Positions 45,516 to 58,770 of a DNA stretch of 64,000 bases are shown here, piece by piece. Source of the stretch: Hepsetus odoe. Its lineage: Eukaryota; Chordata; Actinopteri; Characiformes; Hepsetidae. The stretch is from positions 19,062,258-19,126,257 of the forward strand of contig CM029376.1 of the NCBI GenBank assembly GCA_017165825.1, given 5' to 3'. The translations under genes were made by a program, and so were the position numbers. How positions within the stretch are numbered: the stretch's first letter is position 1; each line of letters opens with the position of its first letter. Below the pieces are notes generated by a model. It was not told where the DNA came from. It did not search any database and saw only the letters and a list, made by a program, of their open reading frames with translations.

Positions 45516-46614
45516 CACAACCCAATGTTTCCAAGCATCACAAGTTCACATATAAAATCCTTATGTCATTCATTTCCACCTCAGGTAAAACAAATTAATC
45601 AGATCAGGCCACATTCTTCTGTTTCTCAATAGTACAGTTCTGATGGCCAGTATTCGCTACATTAGTTAAGGTATTGGACTGAAACAACTGGTATTCTTAG
45701 CCACCATAAAAGTGCTTGCTGCATCAGGGGTTCTTGGATATTTTACCAGACCCCTCAGCTGCCTAATCACCAACAATTAAATGCTCATATTCTAGGGAAA
45801 CTCTCTTCTAATGAAAAAAGGGAACTGAAGAGTGTCAGATGGAGACGCTGATCACTGTTGTTAGGTTTTCAGACAAACAAGCTACACCTGTGGCTGATGT
45901 TGCTACAGTTTGCTCCAGCTGCAGTAATAAAGTCTAGATGAGGTGGTAATCAAAACTAATAAAACCATCCTCATTACTTTGACAAGGAAAGTAGACTGAC
46001 CAACACCGAAATCAAAACAGTGGGTTAGACCTCAAAAAGAACCACTACGAGTTATAAATAATGTATTTTGAAATGGAATCAAATATCTTGGATTGGGGCC
46101 TCCAGACAGTACTTGCTAGAAGCAACAAAAATCCACTCTAATAGCTAAAAGTACCTTATTTCAAAAACAGAATGATGTCTAAAGAACTATAAAAATAAAT
46201 AAATAAATAAATAAACAATGTTTTAGAAAAGAGTTCTCTACCTCTAGCCCTACAGGCCAGCAATACTGCATAGATTAGATTTGAGCCTTGTTGTTTCAGG
46301 TGTGGTACAAACTGGATACTAACCTGTGCATTGCTCTGGCACTCTGACTCTGAAAACCCTTCTTTATTCCTTTGCTTGAACCAATTCCTCCTTTTGTACA
46401 ACTTAAGGCCACCATGGGAACTGGCACAGACTTCAGGTCACTGCTAATCTGATCTATGGTACACTCACACTGCACCACCTTCCAAAGGATTCTCATTTGT
46501 TCACAAATGCTGCTTAGTGTTTTGATTAAAAGTCTACCACTGACTCAGCTTAAACAAACATTTAAGTTTGTGGGAAAAATCTGATTCCAGCATAAGGGAA
46601 TTACTAGAATGGAA
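45516..46614. other. Unclassified sequence
   Basis: Possibly includes old DNA-transposon debris (45690-45790, 46240-46340) but without recognisable coding or terminal motifs. An (AATA)n patch lies at 46191-46215. Confidence 0.3.
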
Positions 46615-46616
46615 AG

Positions 46617-46800
46617 TGGGGTGGTGGTAGATCCTATGGATCAAAAAGTTGCAGGTTGGAATCCTACCTCTAGCACTACCACCACTGTGTCCCTGAGCAA
46701 GACCCTTAAAGAGTTGCTCCAGGGGGACTGTCCCTGTAATTAGGACATGGAAGTCGCTCTGGATAAGAGCGTCTGCTAAATTCCGCAAATGTAAAATGTA
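46617..46800 (+). mobile_element. SINE, family B
   Basis: GTGGTGGTAGATCCTATGGA head (A box eroded), B box GGTTGGAATCC, core TGAGCAAGACCCTTAAA and tail CTCTGGATAAGAGCGTCTGC. Confidence 0.88.
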
Positions 46801-49800
46801 CATGGATGTAGCATCCAGGCATTAATACAAATAATCTCTGATTTACACCACACGATATCTACTAACTAACATACTTCCATCATACTCCATACTTCTGCCA
46901 ATAGATGATTTTTCTTTCAGAGAAATAATCTGAAATATGTAATGAAATGATCTGTTATGTACAGTAATTCAGAAAAAAAAGATCTCTAAAGAAGAATGAA
47001 TACTTACTGTCCTCTAAATCAAGGTCACATGAATGACAGATTGGAGGGTGCTTTGCTTCTGCTTTTAGCCTTTTATCTTTTTAAATCGCTGCCTTAAGGC
47101 TGCAAATTGAGAAAACAGCTGGGGTCTCATTTCCAAAACCATTTGAGCATAATAAGTATAAGCCATCCAATGGCATTTCCCTGTCGATCTGACAGTCTAG
47201 AGATGTAGTGCTGAAACAGCCACAGAGCCATTATTTCAGACCCCTACAGTTCTGGGAAGAGCAAAGTTGCCTCTACAGATACATCAGCACTTTTTTATTC
47301 ATCAGATTATCATGAAATGAGGCCTTTTTTCAATGCCAAATGCCATGTTCTGCTCAAAAGGCATGGGTTGATCAAGAAACCCATGTTTATAATGACCTTC
47401 AATATGTACAGAGGCCAAGGGCTTCCTTCTGATTAGTTCAAGAGAGCAAGCACCATCCGAAACAAACAGCCATTTAACCAAAGTGCGGCTCTGCAGAAGC
47501 ACCTGTTTGACAGTGTGCTTCATTAATACAATTAGTTATTGTCACAGACATTCATTAATTAGCTACTATTTTGTGGTTTCTTAAAGGTCCACTACTTCAA
47601 TGACAGAAGGGTGGGGAAATGTTTATCAGCATCCTTGGTATGGGTATGAATCTTAAAACAGTTTGTTGCCGGTGGTGTAGCAGAATTGCCTACATGCAGG
47701 GAGAAGCCCTGTTATCCTCCTGAATGATTAGTCATCCTAAGGCAAATCAAAAGCTGCTAGAATTTGACCTTCATGTTGTGAATAGCAAATTCATGCAAAC
47801 CTTGCAAAAGAAGAAGAATCTAATAATAATAATATCCTAAATTTTGTATTTCGTCAAGCTGTCAGGTCCTTTTACATTTCATTTTAACTTTCTCAGAACC
47901 CTTCAACCAGGTGGGAGACCCAACAGGCAAGACATTCAGAATTTTAATGATGGACTAATTCTAGTGATTTTCAATGGGCATGTGATTATATGGTGTATCA
48001 TACATTTATTACTCACTATTAAATTTGCCCTAACTAATAAACAAAATCTTTGTACTCCTCAGAAAATGAGTATTATTTTCACAAATGCATTTTACAGATA
48101 TGTAATTATACACATAGACTAGCAACCTGAAATGCTTGTCAGATGTATTGTATGTAGCCTGTTATAAAGTGGCACTTTGAATAATTGCAAAATATGAATT
48201 GATGGCTTGTAATGAAATTAAGTCTACTTTGTGTTAGATGGTGTGCTTTTTGAAAAGCATTTGCTTCAGGTCAGAAGATGAGTCTCACTGGCAGTTTATA
48301 CAGTAACTAAAAAATGAAAGATATACAGAGTTCAAGGTATTTCTTTAGAATGATAGACTGATGGAAGTAAAGATAGCATTATTGGTTATAAAGTGTTGTA
48401 TAGTTTATGAATTTTTAAGGGCTAAATGTGAAAAGTCATAAAGTATCACATTGCTTTGAGTCTTTATACTCAACCTTTGAGTTGATTACTCTAGTGTAAA
48501 ATTCAAAGACTGTCGAACTGTTTTTATGGTTCAACCGAGATGAAAAGGAATGAAGGAAAATAAACCTGTAGATTTAATTCAGAGCAATCTTGCCAAAGAT
48601 GGTATACCTGTTTGGGCAGTTCTAACTTATAGATAAGAGTCATAATTGGGCAGTGATGTAAAATAAATGGATGAAAGATCTAAAGAAAGGAAAAGAAGGA
48701 TCTAAAGAAGGGAAATGAACACACTTATTTTATAAGCAACTAAAATGAAAAACATACCCAAATGCAGAATAAGATCTTGATGCCCAAAACTTTCACAGAC
48801 ATTTATTTTAGTTGGTGGGGCAATGGCTCATAATAATTAATATTAAACCAATGAATACCAAGGTATGATTTTGTTCTATAGCTTCTGAAAATCAATAAGA
48901 AGTAATGTTTACAAAAGGAAACAGTTTAAATCAAAAAATGGAAAGCATAACTTATTATTTAATGATTTATGTAAGCAGCTATACCTTGAAGTCTTGACCC
49001 AAGAGCTAGAGTGAATACAGCACTGTGAAAATCAGGAGTGGTGAGTAAGATGTAGCGTAGGGCTAAACACTAAATCTGGGCATGGCTTCCTCAACAAAAC
49101 AAAAACAGGGGAGCAATTTCTTTTATTTAATATTTATATATTTTGTTCATGCAAATCTGTGATAGGAGGTCGAGCGCTTCAGCCTCCTGCTCAACTCAAA
49201 ATACCAAAATTACCAGCTGTCAGCTCATGTGTGTCACACAAAAAACACAGCAGCCAGCACTGGTTCAAGCTGTGGCTTTGTAGTACTGCTGATTGTTGTC
49301 AGCTGTGGCTTTCCACCTCCCCCTCCTGCTTGGCGGGGCATTGTGCTGGCCTCTGCTGGCTGATGTAGGCGCCTGTATCTAAGTCATGTGAGAGTGGTAC
49401 CATGTCCTGCTGGAAGCTGGATCATGATCACCAGGTGCAGAGTGGTACAGTACATCAGCACGCTCACCGGGGCTGTTCAGCAGAAAGAACACAGAATACT
49501 CTTAACTCCAATGTGTGACCTGAACACGATAACATACATCATGAAAAACGAGAGACGTTAACAAGCACAGAGCTACACAGTGCTCTTTGGACAACTGGGA
49601 CTGGAATGCAGTTGTGATTTATTTGTGCCATAGTGCCTTTGACCCACATAGACAAGAGATTTGTTTGTTGTAGAAGCAGAAGGAGAAAAAAGTTCAGTGA
49701 TGTTCCTCACTCTAGAGGATTACATGTCTCCATGCTAATGACATGCTGTGCCTTAAAAGGGCTTAACTGCTCTCGCCTGGCACTGGTTTATCACTAGATG

Positions 49801-49920
49801 TGCCTTCCTTTGCATAACACATGCTTCAGCAGATCCTCTAATTGTATGACCAGTTTAAATCAGTTGTATGACTCTTTTAGTTGAAAGACCCTAAATCTGC
49901 AAGGGTGCAATGGATGCTTT
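46801..49920. other. Unique sequence
   Basis: About 3 kb, no gene or mobile element recognised. The 48688-48714 stretch contains a short direct repeat GATCTAAAGAAAGG/GATCTAAAGAAGGG. At 47080-47105 (minus strand) a good acceptor precedes a very short frame ending at a stop; not called. Confidence 0.4.
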
Positions 49921-50184
49921 TGAAAGTGAAAGTGACTATTCTTGTCATTGTGAGAACACAGCACAGCACACAGTGAACCACAACGAAATTTGACTTCTGC
50001 ATTTAACCCATGCACACAAACACACATCGTGCAGCAGTGGGCAGCTATGAAAGCACCAAGGGTGCAGTAATGGGGACGGTACCTTGTTCAAGGGTACCTC
50101 AGGGCAGCCTACTGATAAGGGGTTTGAGCCCACAATATTCTGTTCATGTGGCCAACTCCCGAACCACTAGGACACCACTGCCCT
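49921..50184 (-). mobile_element. SINE, family A
   Basis: Reverse copy, GTGAAAGTGACTATTCTTGT at the left and CCACTAGGACACCACTGCCC at the right. Confidence 0.92.
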
Positions 50185-50549
50185 GAACTGGTCTGTGCCC
50201 AATTACAAAAGCTTCCATGCTGTAAATAAGTACAGTTTTAAGGGATTTGTCATTTATTTGCATATTTATTTTTTCTTTGATTCATACTTGTTGAGTACAT
50301 TTTAGAGGCTATCCTATTTCATTCGTACCAAGTACAGAATCAGTGCTTCTACTTTTAATAGAGCTGTAATTTTTTTATTCAGATCTATACTTCACCTTAA
50401 CTAACCATTCCATGCCTTTTGCCACCTCTTTTTCAGACCTAAGGAAAAAAAAAATCCTACAGAATTTTTTTAAAATGGCCTTAAACATTTTAATCTATGA
50501 TTCTTAATGATTACTTTCAATTTTAATCCATCAAATTGTTTCTTTTTGA

Positions 50550-50850
50550 GCAGTTGGGAGTGCTGTCACCTCACAGCCCGAAGGTCTCGGGGGAATGGCC
50601 AGGGTGCTGTCTGTGTGGAGTTTGCATGTTCTCCTGGTGTCTGCATGGGCTTCCCCTGGAGGAGTTTCCTCCTACCGTCCAAAGGCATGCATGTCCGGTG
50701 GATTGGAGATGCTAAACTGCCCACCAGGTGTACGTGCATGTGTGAGTGTGTATGTCTGTGAGTTTTCCCTGTGATGGTCTGGTGACCTATGCAAGCACTG
50801 CCTGTGACCCTAGTCAGGATAAGCAGTTGAGTGAATGAATGAATAAATGA
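50550..50850 (+). mobile_element. L2-type LINE 3' region
   Basis: Contains GTGGAGTTTGCATGTTCTCC, GTCTGCATGGGCTTCC and TTTCCTCCTACCGTCCAAAG, the characteristic fish L2 3' segment, and ends with a GAATGAATGAATAAATGAG tail. Confidence 0.87.
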
Positions 50851-52355
50851 GTCTAACGAATGTTTTGGGACACTAAGAATTTACATTATATTACCATATT
50901 TTCACCACCTTCCAAAGAATAATGCGGGTCTTTAGTGTGGGTCAATCAAGTGAATTCAAAGTCAGTCAAACACAAAATAACATCAGTAACATAGTCACAT
51001 TTTCCTAATCTGCTTGGATGGATTCAGGCCATGATTTTCATTTAAACCAATAGAGATAACCAGACTGTCAGCTAAGTTGCAGTTTTCCTTTAATCTTACC
51101 CTGCAGTCAATATTCAGACCTCAAACCCAAAAGCCTTCATCAATCGTTTATCCTGCTCTGAAGTAATTTAGTTGCTGAACCCTCCTCCACAGCAATATGG
51201 AGAAAATTGGATTTATTGTCAAGTTTGTTTTGCTTAAGTATAATTAATGGGCCGCACTACAGCATTCAATCAATATATTTAAAATTCAGCTCAATATCTT
51301 AATAATGACATTAGTAATGATACAGGTAGTTTTTCAGTTTCATTCCAGCTTATAGACTGCAGGCAATAGAAATTACATGTCGCAACTAATCAATTTGTTC
51401 TTTTAGAAGAAATTATATCAGGGGTTACCCTCCAAACCTATATATATTATATATAATATAACAAATTAATATAACGAAAACAAATTTTAACAACATAGAA
51501 CGTTTCAGTCACTTGTTCATATTTACTAGAGAGACTGAGCTACACTGAGCAAGCTAAGTTACATGGACAACATATCACACATATTATAAAGATGATAAAA
51601 TACCTGCCTTTCATTCTTATTGTATTGAATAAAATGTAGATAAAAAGCTGAAAGAACTGGTGTGGCAAGTAAAATGAGGTGGCAAAAGTGCACATATTTT
51701 CTTGAGTACAGAAACTGATTCAGTAAAGATACAGTAAAAATGAATGAATTCTGATTTAACTTCTTTACTCATGAAAAGGTAAAAAGTTTGGGCTCTGAAA
51801 TGTGCTCTAAACCCAGAACTGTTCCTGTGCAAAAAACTGAACCACATATCATATTGATATAAGTCAATAACTATAAACCTTTAATGGAAAACACAAACTA
51901 AGAAAATGAACATTAACTTAATTGTTTCACTTTCGTCCATGAAGATACTAGTCTGCTTTGGGTCATATTCAATACTCTCCATTCCCTCCATTCGTCTCCC
52001 TCAAGTTTCTTTTCTGCTGTGGCTTGTTAAGTCATTCACGTCTTGCTACAACTGTCCTATGTGAGATGCACTGATAGATATAACCATAATTTCAGCCTGT
52101 TATTATTTTGAAATCAGTCTTGACTCTGGGGAGACGCACAATGATGGATAATACAAATGGATAATTCCCCTCAAATGCATTAAAACTAAAGCAACAGTTT
52201 TGTTCTGGAAAGGGCTGTGAAAAAATATTCAAGTAAATTACAGATACCTGAAAACTCTGCTTTTGTACTTTGAAACTCATCCAACTTTGGTGAACGCAAA
52301 TTGTATAGGGATAAAATTAATGGACACTTAACATGCTCATCACCATGTGAACTGT
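50851..52355. other. AT-rich unique sequence
   Basis: No supported gene; at 51100-51170 on the minus strand a donor-like GTAAGATT follows an interrupted frame and was not called. Confidence 0.4.
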
Positions 52356-52562
52356 GGGGAGGTTGTGGTCTATAGGTAGGATACTTGTCTATGGACCTAT
52401 GGCTCAAGAGTTCCCCGGTTCGAATCCCACCTCTGGCAGTACCACCACTGGGTCCCTGAGCAAGACCCTTAACCCTTAGTTGCTCTAGGGGGACTGTCCC
52501 TGTAATTAGGACATGGAAGTCGCCCTGGAAAAGAGTCTGCTAAATGCCACAAATGTAAACTG
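52356..52562 (+). mobile_element. SINE, family B, directly followed by a family A copy
   Basis: GGTTGTGGTCTATAGGTAGG head, B box GGTTCGAATCCC, core TGAGCAAGACCCTTAACCC and tail TCTGCTAAATGCCACAAATG. Confidence 0.9.
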
Positions 52563-52565
52563 TAA

Positions 52566-52757
52566 TGTAGTGGCCTAGTGGTTAGGGACCAGGCCCCAGG
52601 ATCAGAAGGTCATGGTTTCCAATCCCAGACCAGTAGATTGCCTTGAGGTATGCTTGAGCAAGGAACTGTCCCCATCACTGCTCCTCGGGCACTTTAAATA
52701 GCTGTCCCCTGAGTGTTGTGCTGTGTATTTACAATCACAAGTTGTCACTTTCACTTT
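52566..52757 (+). mobile_element. SINE, family A, back to back with the preceding copy
   Basis: TAGTGGCCTAGTGGTTAGGG head, diverged B box GGTTTCCAATCCC, shortened body and tail GTTGTCACTTTCACTTTTCA. Only a few bases separate it from the family B copy. Confidence 0.88.
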
Positions 52758-54883
52758 TCACTGATGTACATATAAATGAAAATTTAAGAATCTGTATTTG
52801 TTACTTTAGTTTTCAGCCAGAGCAAAATCTGGAAAGCAAACCAGGCATTTAACACCAACATTTGGGTTGACGGCAAAACTTGGCTGAACTTTCACTTCAA
52901 ATACCTGCAGATTTTGAAATTGCATTGAATTATTTATCTCGCTGTGATTTAAATAAACAGAGTGTTGATCGATTAGAGGTCACTCACTGGCAGTCTATCA
53001 GGTAAGGATATTAGTCTGCCCTTCACATTTAAATGACCAATCTTAAACGCCTTCACATTTGCTATTTGCTTTCCACATGATGCTTACAATGTAGGATATG
53101 CTGGGGCATGCTCAAATAGAAGGACGGCAACAGAGCTTGATTAAAGTTTATCTTTCAGGGTAATAAGTCTACCAGCCTTCATTATTGCTTGTCAGATAAT
53201 AAACAGTCCTGGGTGAAAATTATGCAAGCTCACACACATGGTAGAGGAAGTGATTTAGTCTACCAGACTTAACTCGTGAAAACCTGCTTGTTTCTGATCG
53301 CCTGATAGGGTCAGTGTTGAAACTGCGCCCAGAAGATTTAAGCCATTCTGAAGCTTCAAAGGGAGCAAAAAAAAGGGAAAGTATTAATTATCCTTTTTCC
53401 AGCGAGAGCAGGTGATTAAAGATATCGACCTCTTTAAAATGGATTGAACGTTCAGCAGTTAGAAGATTTAAGTGGTTCTGGAAAAAAAAGAAAAAAAAAA
53501 AAAAGAAAAAAATTGCTATTTCAGAATTTTTTAGCAATTATCATATTCTTTCTTTGTTTTGTTTGTCTCGCTGACTTGGGGGGATGTGCAGCAAAGTAAA
53601 CAGTAAGGTTGCAGTAGGATTGCATGAGAGGATGTGAAAGAGTGATGCTGTGTGAATTCTTTTCTGATGAGATGACTACAGAAACTCGGGGAGATAAGCC
53701 TTTGTAAATATATATGGGAAGTCAATTACCAAGTGCAATTTTAAGACTCCAACAAAAGCAATGCAGAGGCATCGCAGAAGAGAATATTTGGGAGGAGACT
53801 CACGTTCGGTCCAGAATTTAAATCAAGGCATGAATATGAAATGTTGCTTTCGAATTTCCGTTTTGTAGAGCAGCTTGTCAGTCAAAGCATCAGCCTCCCC
53901 TTTAGCCTCCCATGACAGAAATACTGAATTCGGAAATATGGTAAACGCCACGTCAATCCTCTGACAGTAATGCAAGACCCACCATGCTCGTCTCTTAACT
54001 GTGTACCACATGTTTGAACGGTTCTGAACCACTGCCCCAGACACATACTGACAAGGGAATATGTAGGACACATACAAAGATACTTTACAACTGACATGCT
54101 TAAGGCTCTTTCCCAGACTGCGAATGAGCTAGGGCTGTTCCATGCAGCATATTACAATTTTTTCTTGATTGCTTGAATGCTCACAACCAAATTCACATTC
54201 TCCATGCATTTAACAGTCCAAACCCAGAGTGCCTTGAACTAAAGTAAAGTGCTTTTAATACTGAACTGCTTTTCACTCTAACGTTTCAGCTTTTTAGGGT
54301 TTCAAATGTCTACAATCTTAAAAGTCCGTTTAATTGTGGTGTAATTCACAATAATATTTCCCATTAAACAAGTAAAAAGTGCTACTGAAATGTGATTTGT
54401 TTCATTGCACATTCATGCTTTGAATGAAACAATCTCTTTACTGCGGAGCCAGCAAGTGAAAGGAAAGATAAAGGAAAACCTCTTTTTTTTTAAACTGTTG
54501 GGTTGTTAAGCTTATTGTCTTCACTAGAACTAGACTGCTGAGCTAGATAAAAGACTAAATGATAGCTAACAGCTATTAGCTCATCCATAAATATCACAGG
54601 CTTTGAATTAAAGTGCTTACAGTGTGAGACACTAGTAGAAGAAAGTGAAGAATTTATCATTTGAACTCAAAAAGTTGTTGTGTACCGCCTTCTTTTGTAG
54701 AACGAATTCTTGAGTTAAGGTTATTTTCTGGACATTGAATTCAGAAAAAGAGAAAAGGTCAAAAGTGCTGACAAACCTGCTGGTCAGGAAAATGAACTCA
54801 TTCTTGCATACTTAACTAAGTAACTAACTAAAGTGATTAAGTTACTTCTCTTGCCTTGTGCATACCTGTAAGCCTGTTGCATT
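52758..54883. other. Unique sequence
   Basis: No called gene. A 41-bp plus-strand segment at 52961-53001 has consensus splice sites but is too short to support. An A-rich run lies at 53479-53512. Confidence 0.4.
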
Positions 54884-55131
54884 AAAGTGAAAGTGACTAT
54901 TCTTGTCATTGTGAGAACACACAGCTCAGTGAACCACAATGAAACAGGACTTCTGCATTTAACCCATGCACAAACACACAACAGCGGGCAGCTATGGAAG
55001 CGCTCGGGGAACAGTGACGGGGACAGTACCTTGCTCAAGGGTACCTCAGGGCAAACTACTGGTAAGGAGTTTGAACCCACAATCTTCTGACCCTGTGGCC
55101 AACTCCCTAACCACTAGGCTTCTGCTGCCCC
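54884..55131 (-). mobile_element. SINE, family A
   Basis: Reverse copy, AAAGTGAAAGTGACTATTCT at the left to CCACTAGGCTTCTGCTGCCC at the right. Confidence 0.92.
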
Positions 55132-55351
55132 GTTAGTATGAGTAGTAAAGAAAATACAAAAATGAAAGCAATAATACTCAAAACAATGATCATAAACATA
55201 ACTTTTCAAAACATAAAGAATTAATCACACAGTGCATTATTTCCAAAGATTGCCCATTCTGCTATGTCAAAATCTTTTTTTTCCTTAAATGCAGCATTTG
55301 CAGGTTTTCAGTAACAATGGTGTCTGAATTTACATTCAAGCTCTAAATGTT

Positions 55352-55601
55352 GGGGCAGCGATAGCCTAGTGGTTGGGCCCCAGGACCGGAAGATTGTGGG
55401 TTTGAATCCCTTACCCATATATTATCCTGTGGTACCCTTGAGCAAGGTACCATCCCCATCACTGCTCCTCAGGTGCTTCCAATAGCTGCCCCTGCTGCAC
55501 GTGTGTGAGTGTATGTGTTAAATGAAGAGGTGTATTTTCGTTGTGTTTAACTGTGCTGTGCCGTGGTTCACAATGACAAAAATGGTCACTTTCACTTTCA
55601 C
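55352..55601 (+). mobile_element. SINE, family A
   Basis: GGGGCAGCGATAGCCTAGTG head, B box GGGTTTGAATCCC and tail GGTCACTTTCACTTTCAC. Opposite in orientation to the copy 220 bases to its left. Confidence 0.91.
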
Positions 55602-56945
55602 GTAACACTCATGGCCTCCCACTGTCTCTTATTTATCACTCTTTGGACTCTTTGCTACATAGCCAAATGGGCGGTTCACACAACAGAGTCTGATAGTCCT
55701 GTGTGTCATAAGCTGAACATGTTTGCAGCCCAATTAGTCATTTTTTGTAAAATTTAATTACATAAACACTTGGCCTCAGATGCCAATTACAGTATTTGGT
55801 AGTGCTTGGTAACAAACCCATTCTGAGCTTTTGCTCCGATGCAATAAACAATCTATTGTCAAGACACCAAACATTAATTGTAGTCAAATAACTCTCTCGT
55901 TTATATCAATCCCTGCGGTTAAACAGAAGACTACAGCGGTTGTACTCTTTTTCATATTGACGCAATGTGCAAAATTTGCATTCAATGACAGTTATAGTCA
56001 TCAGAAAGAAACCACTAAAACACCACTGTGCCACTACTTGCATCATTGTTTTGTTTTTTTGAAAACCAATAAATATACTTAGATATGCTTTTGAATCGCA
56101 GCATGAGTCCAACAGCACACACTTATATTTAGATTCCACCACACTAATAATTTCCATTATGAAAATGTTCAAAAGGGCAATAAAATTAGATCATATTCTC
56201 TTAGGAGATTTTAAATGTGGAAAGCACATCATGGTCTGAATAACTAGATATTTGCTTCTCCTGAAGGGGAAAAATAAGTCCCAATACCTCTGGATATAAA
56301 CTAGCAGGATTCATATGATGGTTCTTTTGTTGTTCACGGATCCGTGTCTTTATTGATTTTTATTTCTGGCACAGCAACATTTGCTGTGACTAGTCTTTAT
56401 TTACTGGTCATGGCTAAGCTATGAAACTTCCAGTCTCTTCATGCAGCTTGCCTAAAATACATTACTTGGTGTAATTGATGTCTAATGGTTGGAGTCAGGA
56501 ATGTGGATGAAATTCCTCATCAGCAGGAGAAATGAGAAACCAAACAAAAAGTTCAGAGATGAGCCACAAAGTTATATATAAGAATATAGTTTTATGGACT
56601 GGTGATACGAAGATTAATCTCTACCAAAATGATAGAAAGGCCAAAGAGTAGAGAAAGAAAGAATGTGCTTATGATCCCAAACCTTCAAACTCATCTGTAG
56701 AGAAAGAAAAAAAGCGGAGGTAGTATCATGGATGGCCTTGCATGTTTTCAGAAACATTTTACACAGAAACGCATCTAAACTAATTTGGTTCTTTATCATA
56801 CATTAAGACATTGTTCCAAGACAGGCTAAGAGGATATTGATAAGACTTTGTCAGAAGGAAGAGTGTAAGGTTATTGGACTGGCAAATTCCATCACCTTTT
56901 AACATGAAGAGAGGAACAGCTACAAAGACAACAAAGAAGACCATA
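55602..56945. other. AT-rich unique sequence
   Basis: No feature recognised. Confidence 0.4.
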
Positions 56946-57203
56946 AAGTGAAAGTGACAATCCTTGTCATTGTGAGGTCACAGCACAGCAAGCGTGAACC
57001 ACAATGAAATTGGACCTCTGCTTTTAACCCATGCACACAAACACACATCGTGCAGCAGTGGGCAGCTATTGAAAGTGCCCGGGGAGCAGTGACGGGGACG
57101 GTACCTTGCTCAGGGGTACCTCAGGGCAACCTACTTGTGAGGGAATCGAACCCACAATCTTCCGATACGGGGCAACTCCCTAACCACTAGGCCACCGCTG
57201 CCC
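56946..57203 (-). mobile_element. SINE, family A
   Basis: Reverse copy, AAGTGAAAGTGACAATCCTT at the left to CCACTAGGCCACCGCTGCCC at the right; close to the family consensus. Confidence 0.93.
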
Positions 57204-57396
57204 ACATAATTTGGTGAAGTCAGCGAGTCACAGGCTTGCTGGAGTTATTTCATTGCATATGGAGGCATATGCAAATACAAATATGTGACGTGTCATTTAC
57301 TTCCACTACTCTTACTTTGGCTTGAAAAAGTGGGTGGTCAGATACAAAGGTGCCATGCAGTTTTATTGTCTTCAATGCATAGCAAAAACGAATGAG

Positions 57397-57437
57397 TCTC
57401 TCTCTCTCTCTCTCTCTCTCTCCCTCTTTCTCTATCT

Positions 57438-57480
<43 letters not shown>
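57397..57480 (+). repeat. (TC)n and (CA)n compound microsatellite
   Basis: TC run to 57420, a short C/T-rich bridge, then a pure CA run from 57438 to 57480. Confidence 0.97.
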
Positions 57481-57482
<2 letters not shown>

Positions 57483-58555
57483 GTTTTGACATGATGAAAT
57501 GTGTTTCGATTCCAAAATTGTGTTCAGTTTAACAAATAGCCTTCCTCTTTTAAATTCTGTGTGTACAGAATAACAAATGCCTCTAGTCTCATCACTGAGG
57601 TTATTGTGTCGGCTGCCTAAACCATAGTTTCATTTAAAAGTCTTCTGCGATTGAGAAAACTATAAACGCTGGCACAATAAATCATCTTTTTTGTGCTTCC
57701 GAACCACGTCTACGCTTGAAGATGAACACCAGTCAAGGTCAAACCATTATCAGAGACATCACAGTCAGAGTGGATTTAATTATCTACTGTAGTGCTTGAT
57801 TGCTAACAGTGTGCTATCCGCCATTGTCAGGGTAATTGTGTTTATCCCTCCGTTTCATTTTGGGGAAGAAATAGAAAAACTGATACCTCCTTTAAGAGGG
57901 CAATGTGCTTTTAATGTGAAACAGCTTATGTAACAGTTTTCATAAGGAGAGGTGTCACAATGAATCCTAATTAGTGATTTCTTACACTGCGTCCATTTGC
58001 ACAGTCACGTCTGGTGTGTTTACGTGTGTATCAAATACTGAGCTGCTTTTTTCTTTGAAGACTGAATGTGTAGGAAGTGATTTGTTCATTTTTAAGCTAA
58101 AATGCACTCATGCTTCCCAATAAATGCACTAATGTTTATGTTTAATATTTAAAATGTTTAGTATGAGTAGACCTGGTTACCAAAGGTATTTTGTTTTTAT
58201 TATATTGTACAGATGTATGGTGCTATAATCTACTATTTTATAATACATGTGGTGCTAATAAACAAACTTTAAAAAAAAAATTATTTTAAGCATAATTTCC
58301 AAATAAGGAAACCTTTAAAAGCACAAAACTAATTAAAAACACCTCATTCTCCTGCAAAACCTTATATAACGTTTAGGTTTTTTTTCATTTTATTTAGCGT
58401 TTAATGAGAGGACCAATAAAATTAGTCCAAACTAATCAAGAACAAATTTAATGTTTATTTCAACTTTATTAAAGTAAAAAGGACAGTAACTGTTATCAAA
58501 CTGCGTGTGCCTGCAGACATGAACAGCTAATTGTTTTTCATGTTTGAAGCCACAC
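57481..58555. other. Unique sequence
   Basis: No feature recognised. Confidence 0.4.
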
Positions 58556-58770
58556 ATTCTTCTTCTTACTGCTCTCAATAGGGGCCGCCACAGTGGATCA
58601 AACATCTCCATTTCTTCATGCATTCAGCATCTTCCTCATCCAAACCAACTGCCCGCATGTTCTCTCTCACCACATCCATAAACCTCCTCTTTGGCCTTGC
58701 TCTTCTCTGCAGCCTCAACATCCTTCTACCAGCATAATCCCTGTCTCTCCTCTGCCAAGCCAACACAAGC
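58556..58770 (-). mobile_element. RTE-like element, 5'-truncated 3' fragment
   Basis: The minus strand encodes DYAGRRMLRLQRRARPKRRF, MDVVRENMRAVGL and KKWRCLIHCGGPY, the C-terminal tail of the same family as 7845-10675, and ends in AGTAAGAAGAAGAAT. Only the last 215 bases are present, the usual outcome of incomplete reverse transcription. Confidence 0.83.

Noticed and set aside
46990..47105. Strong donor at 47000-47005 and strong acceptor at 47105 on the minus strand
   Set aside because: All three frames between them contain stops, so it cannot be an internal coding exon.
52961..53001. 41-bp plus-strand segment with good splice sites (SVDRLEVTHWQSI)
   Set aside because: Too short and isolated.
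2508..57203. tRNA-like heads with A and B boxes at many sites
   Set aside because: They are SINE heads with SINE bodies attached; none folds as a complete tRNA with an obvious anticodon arm and CCA-adjacent end.
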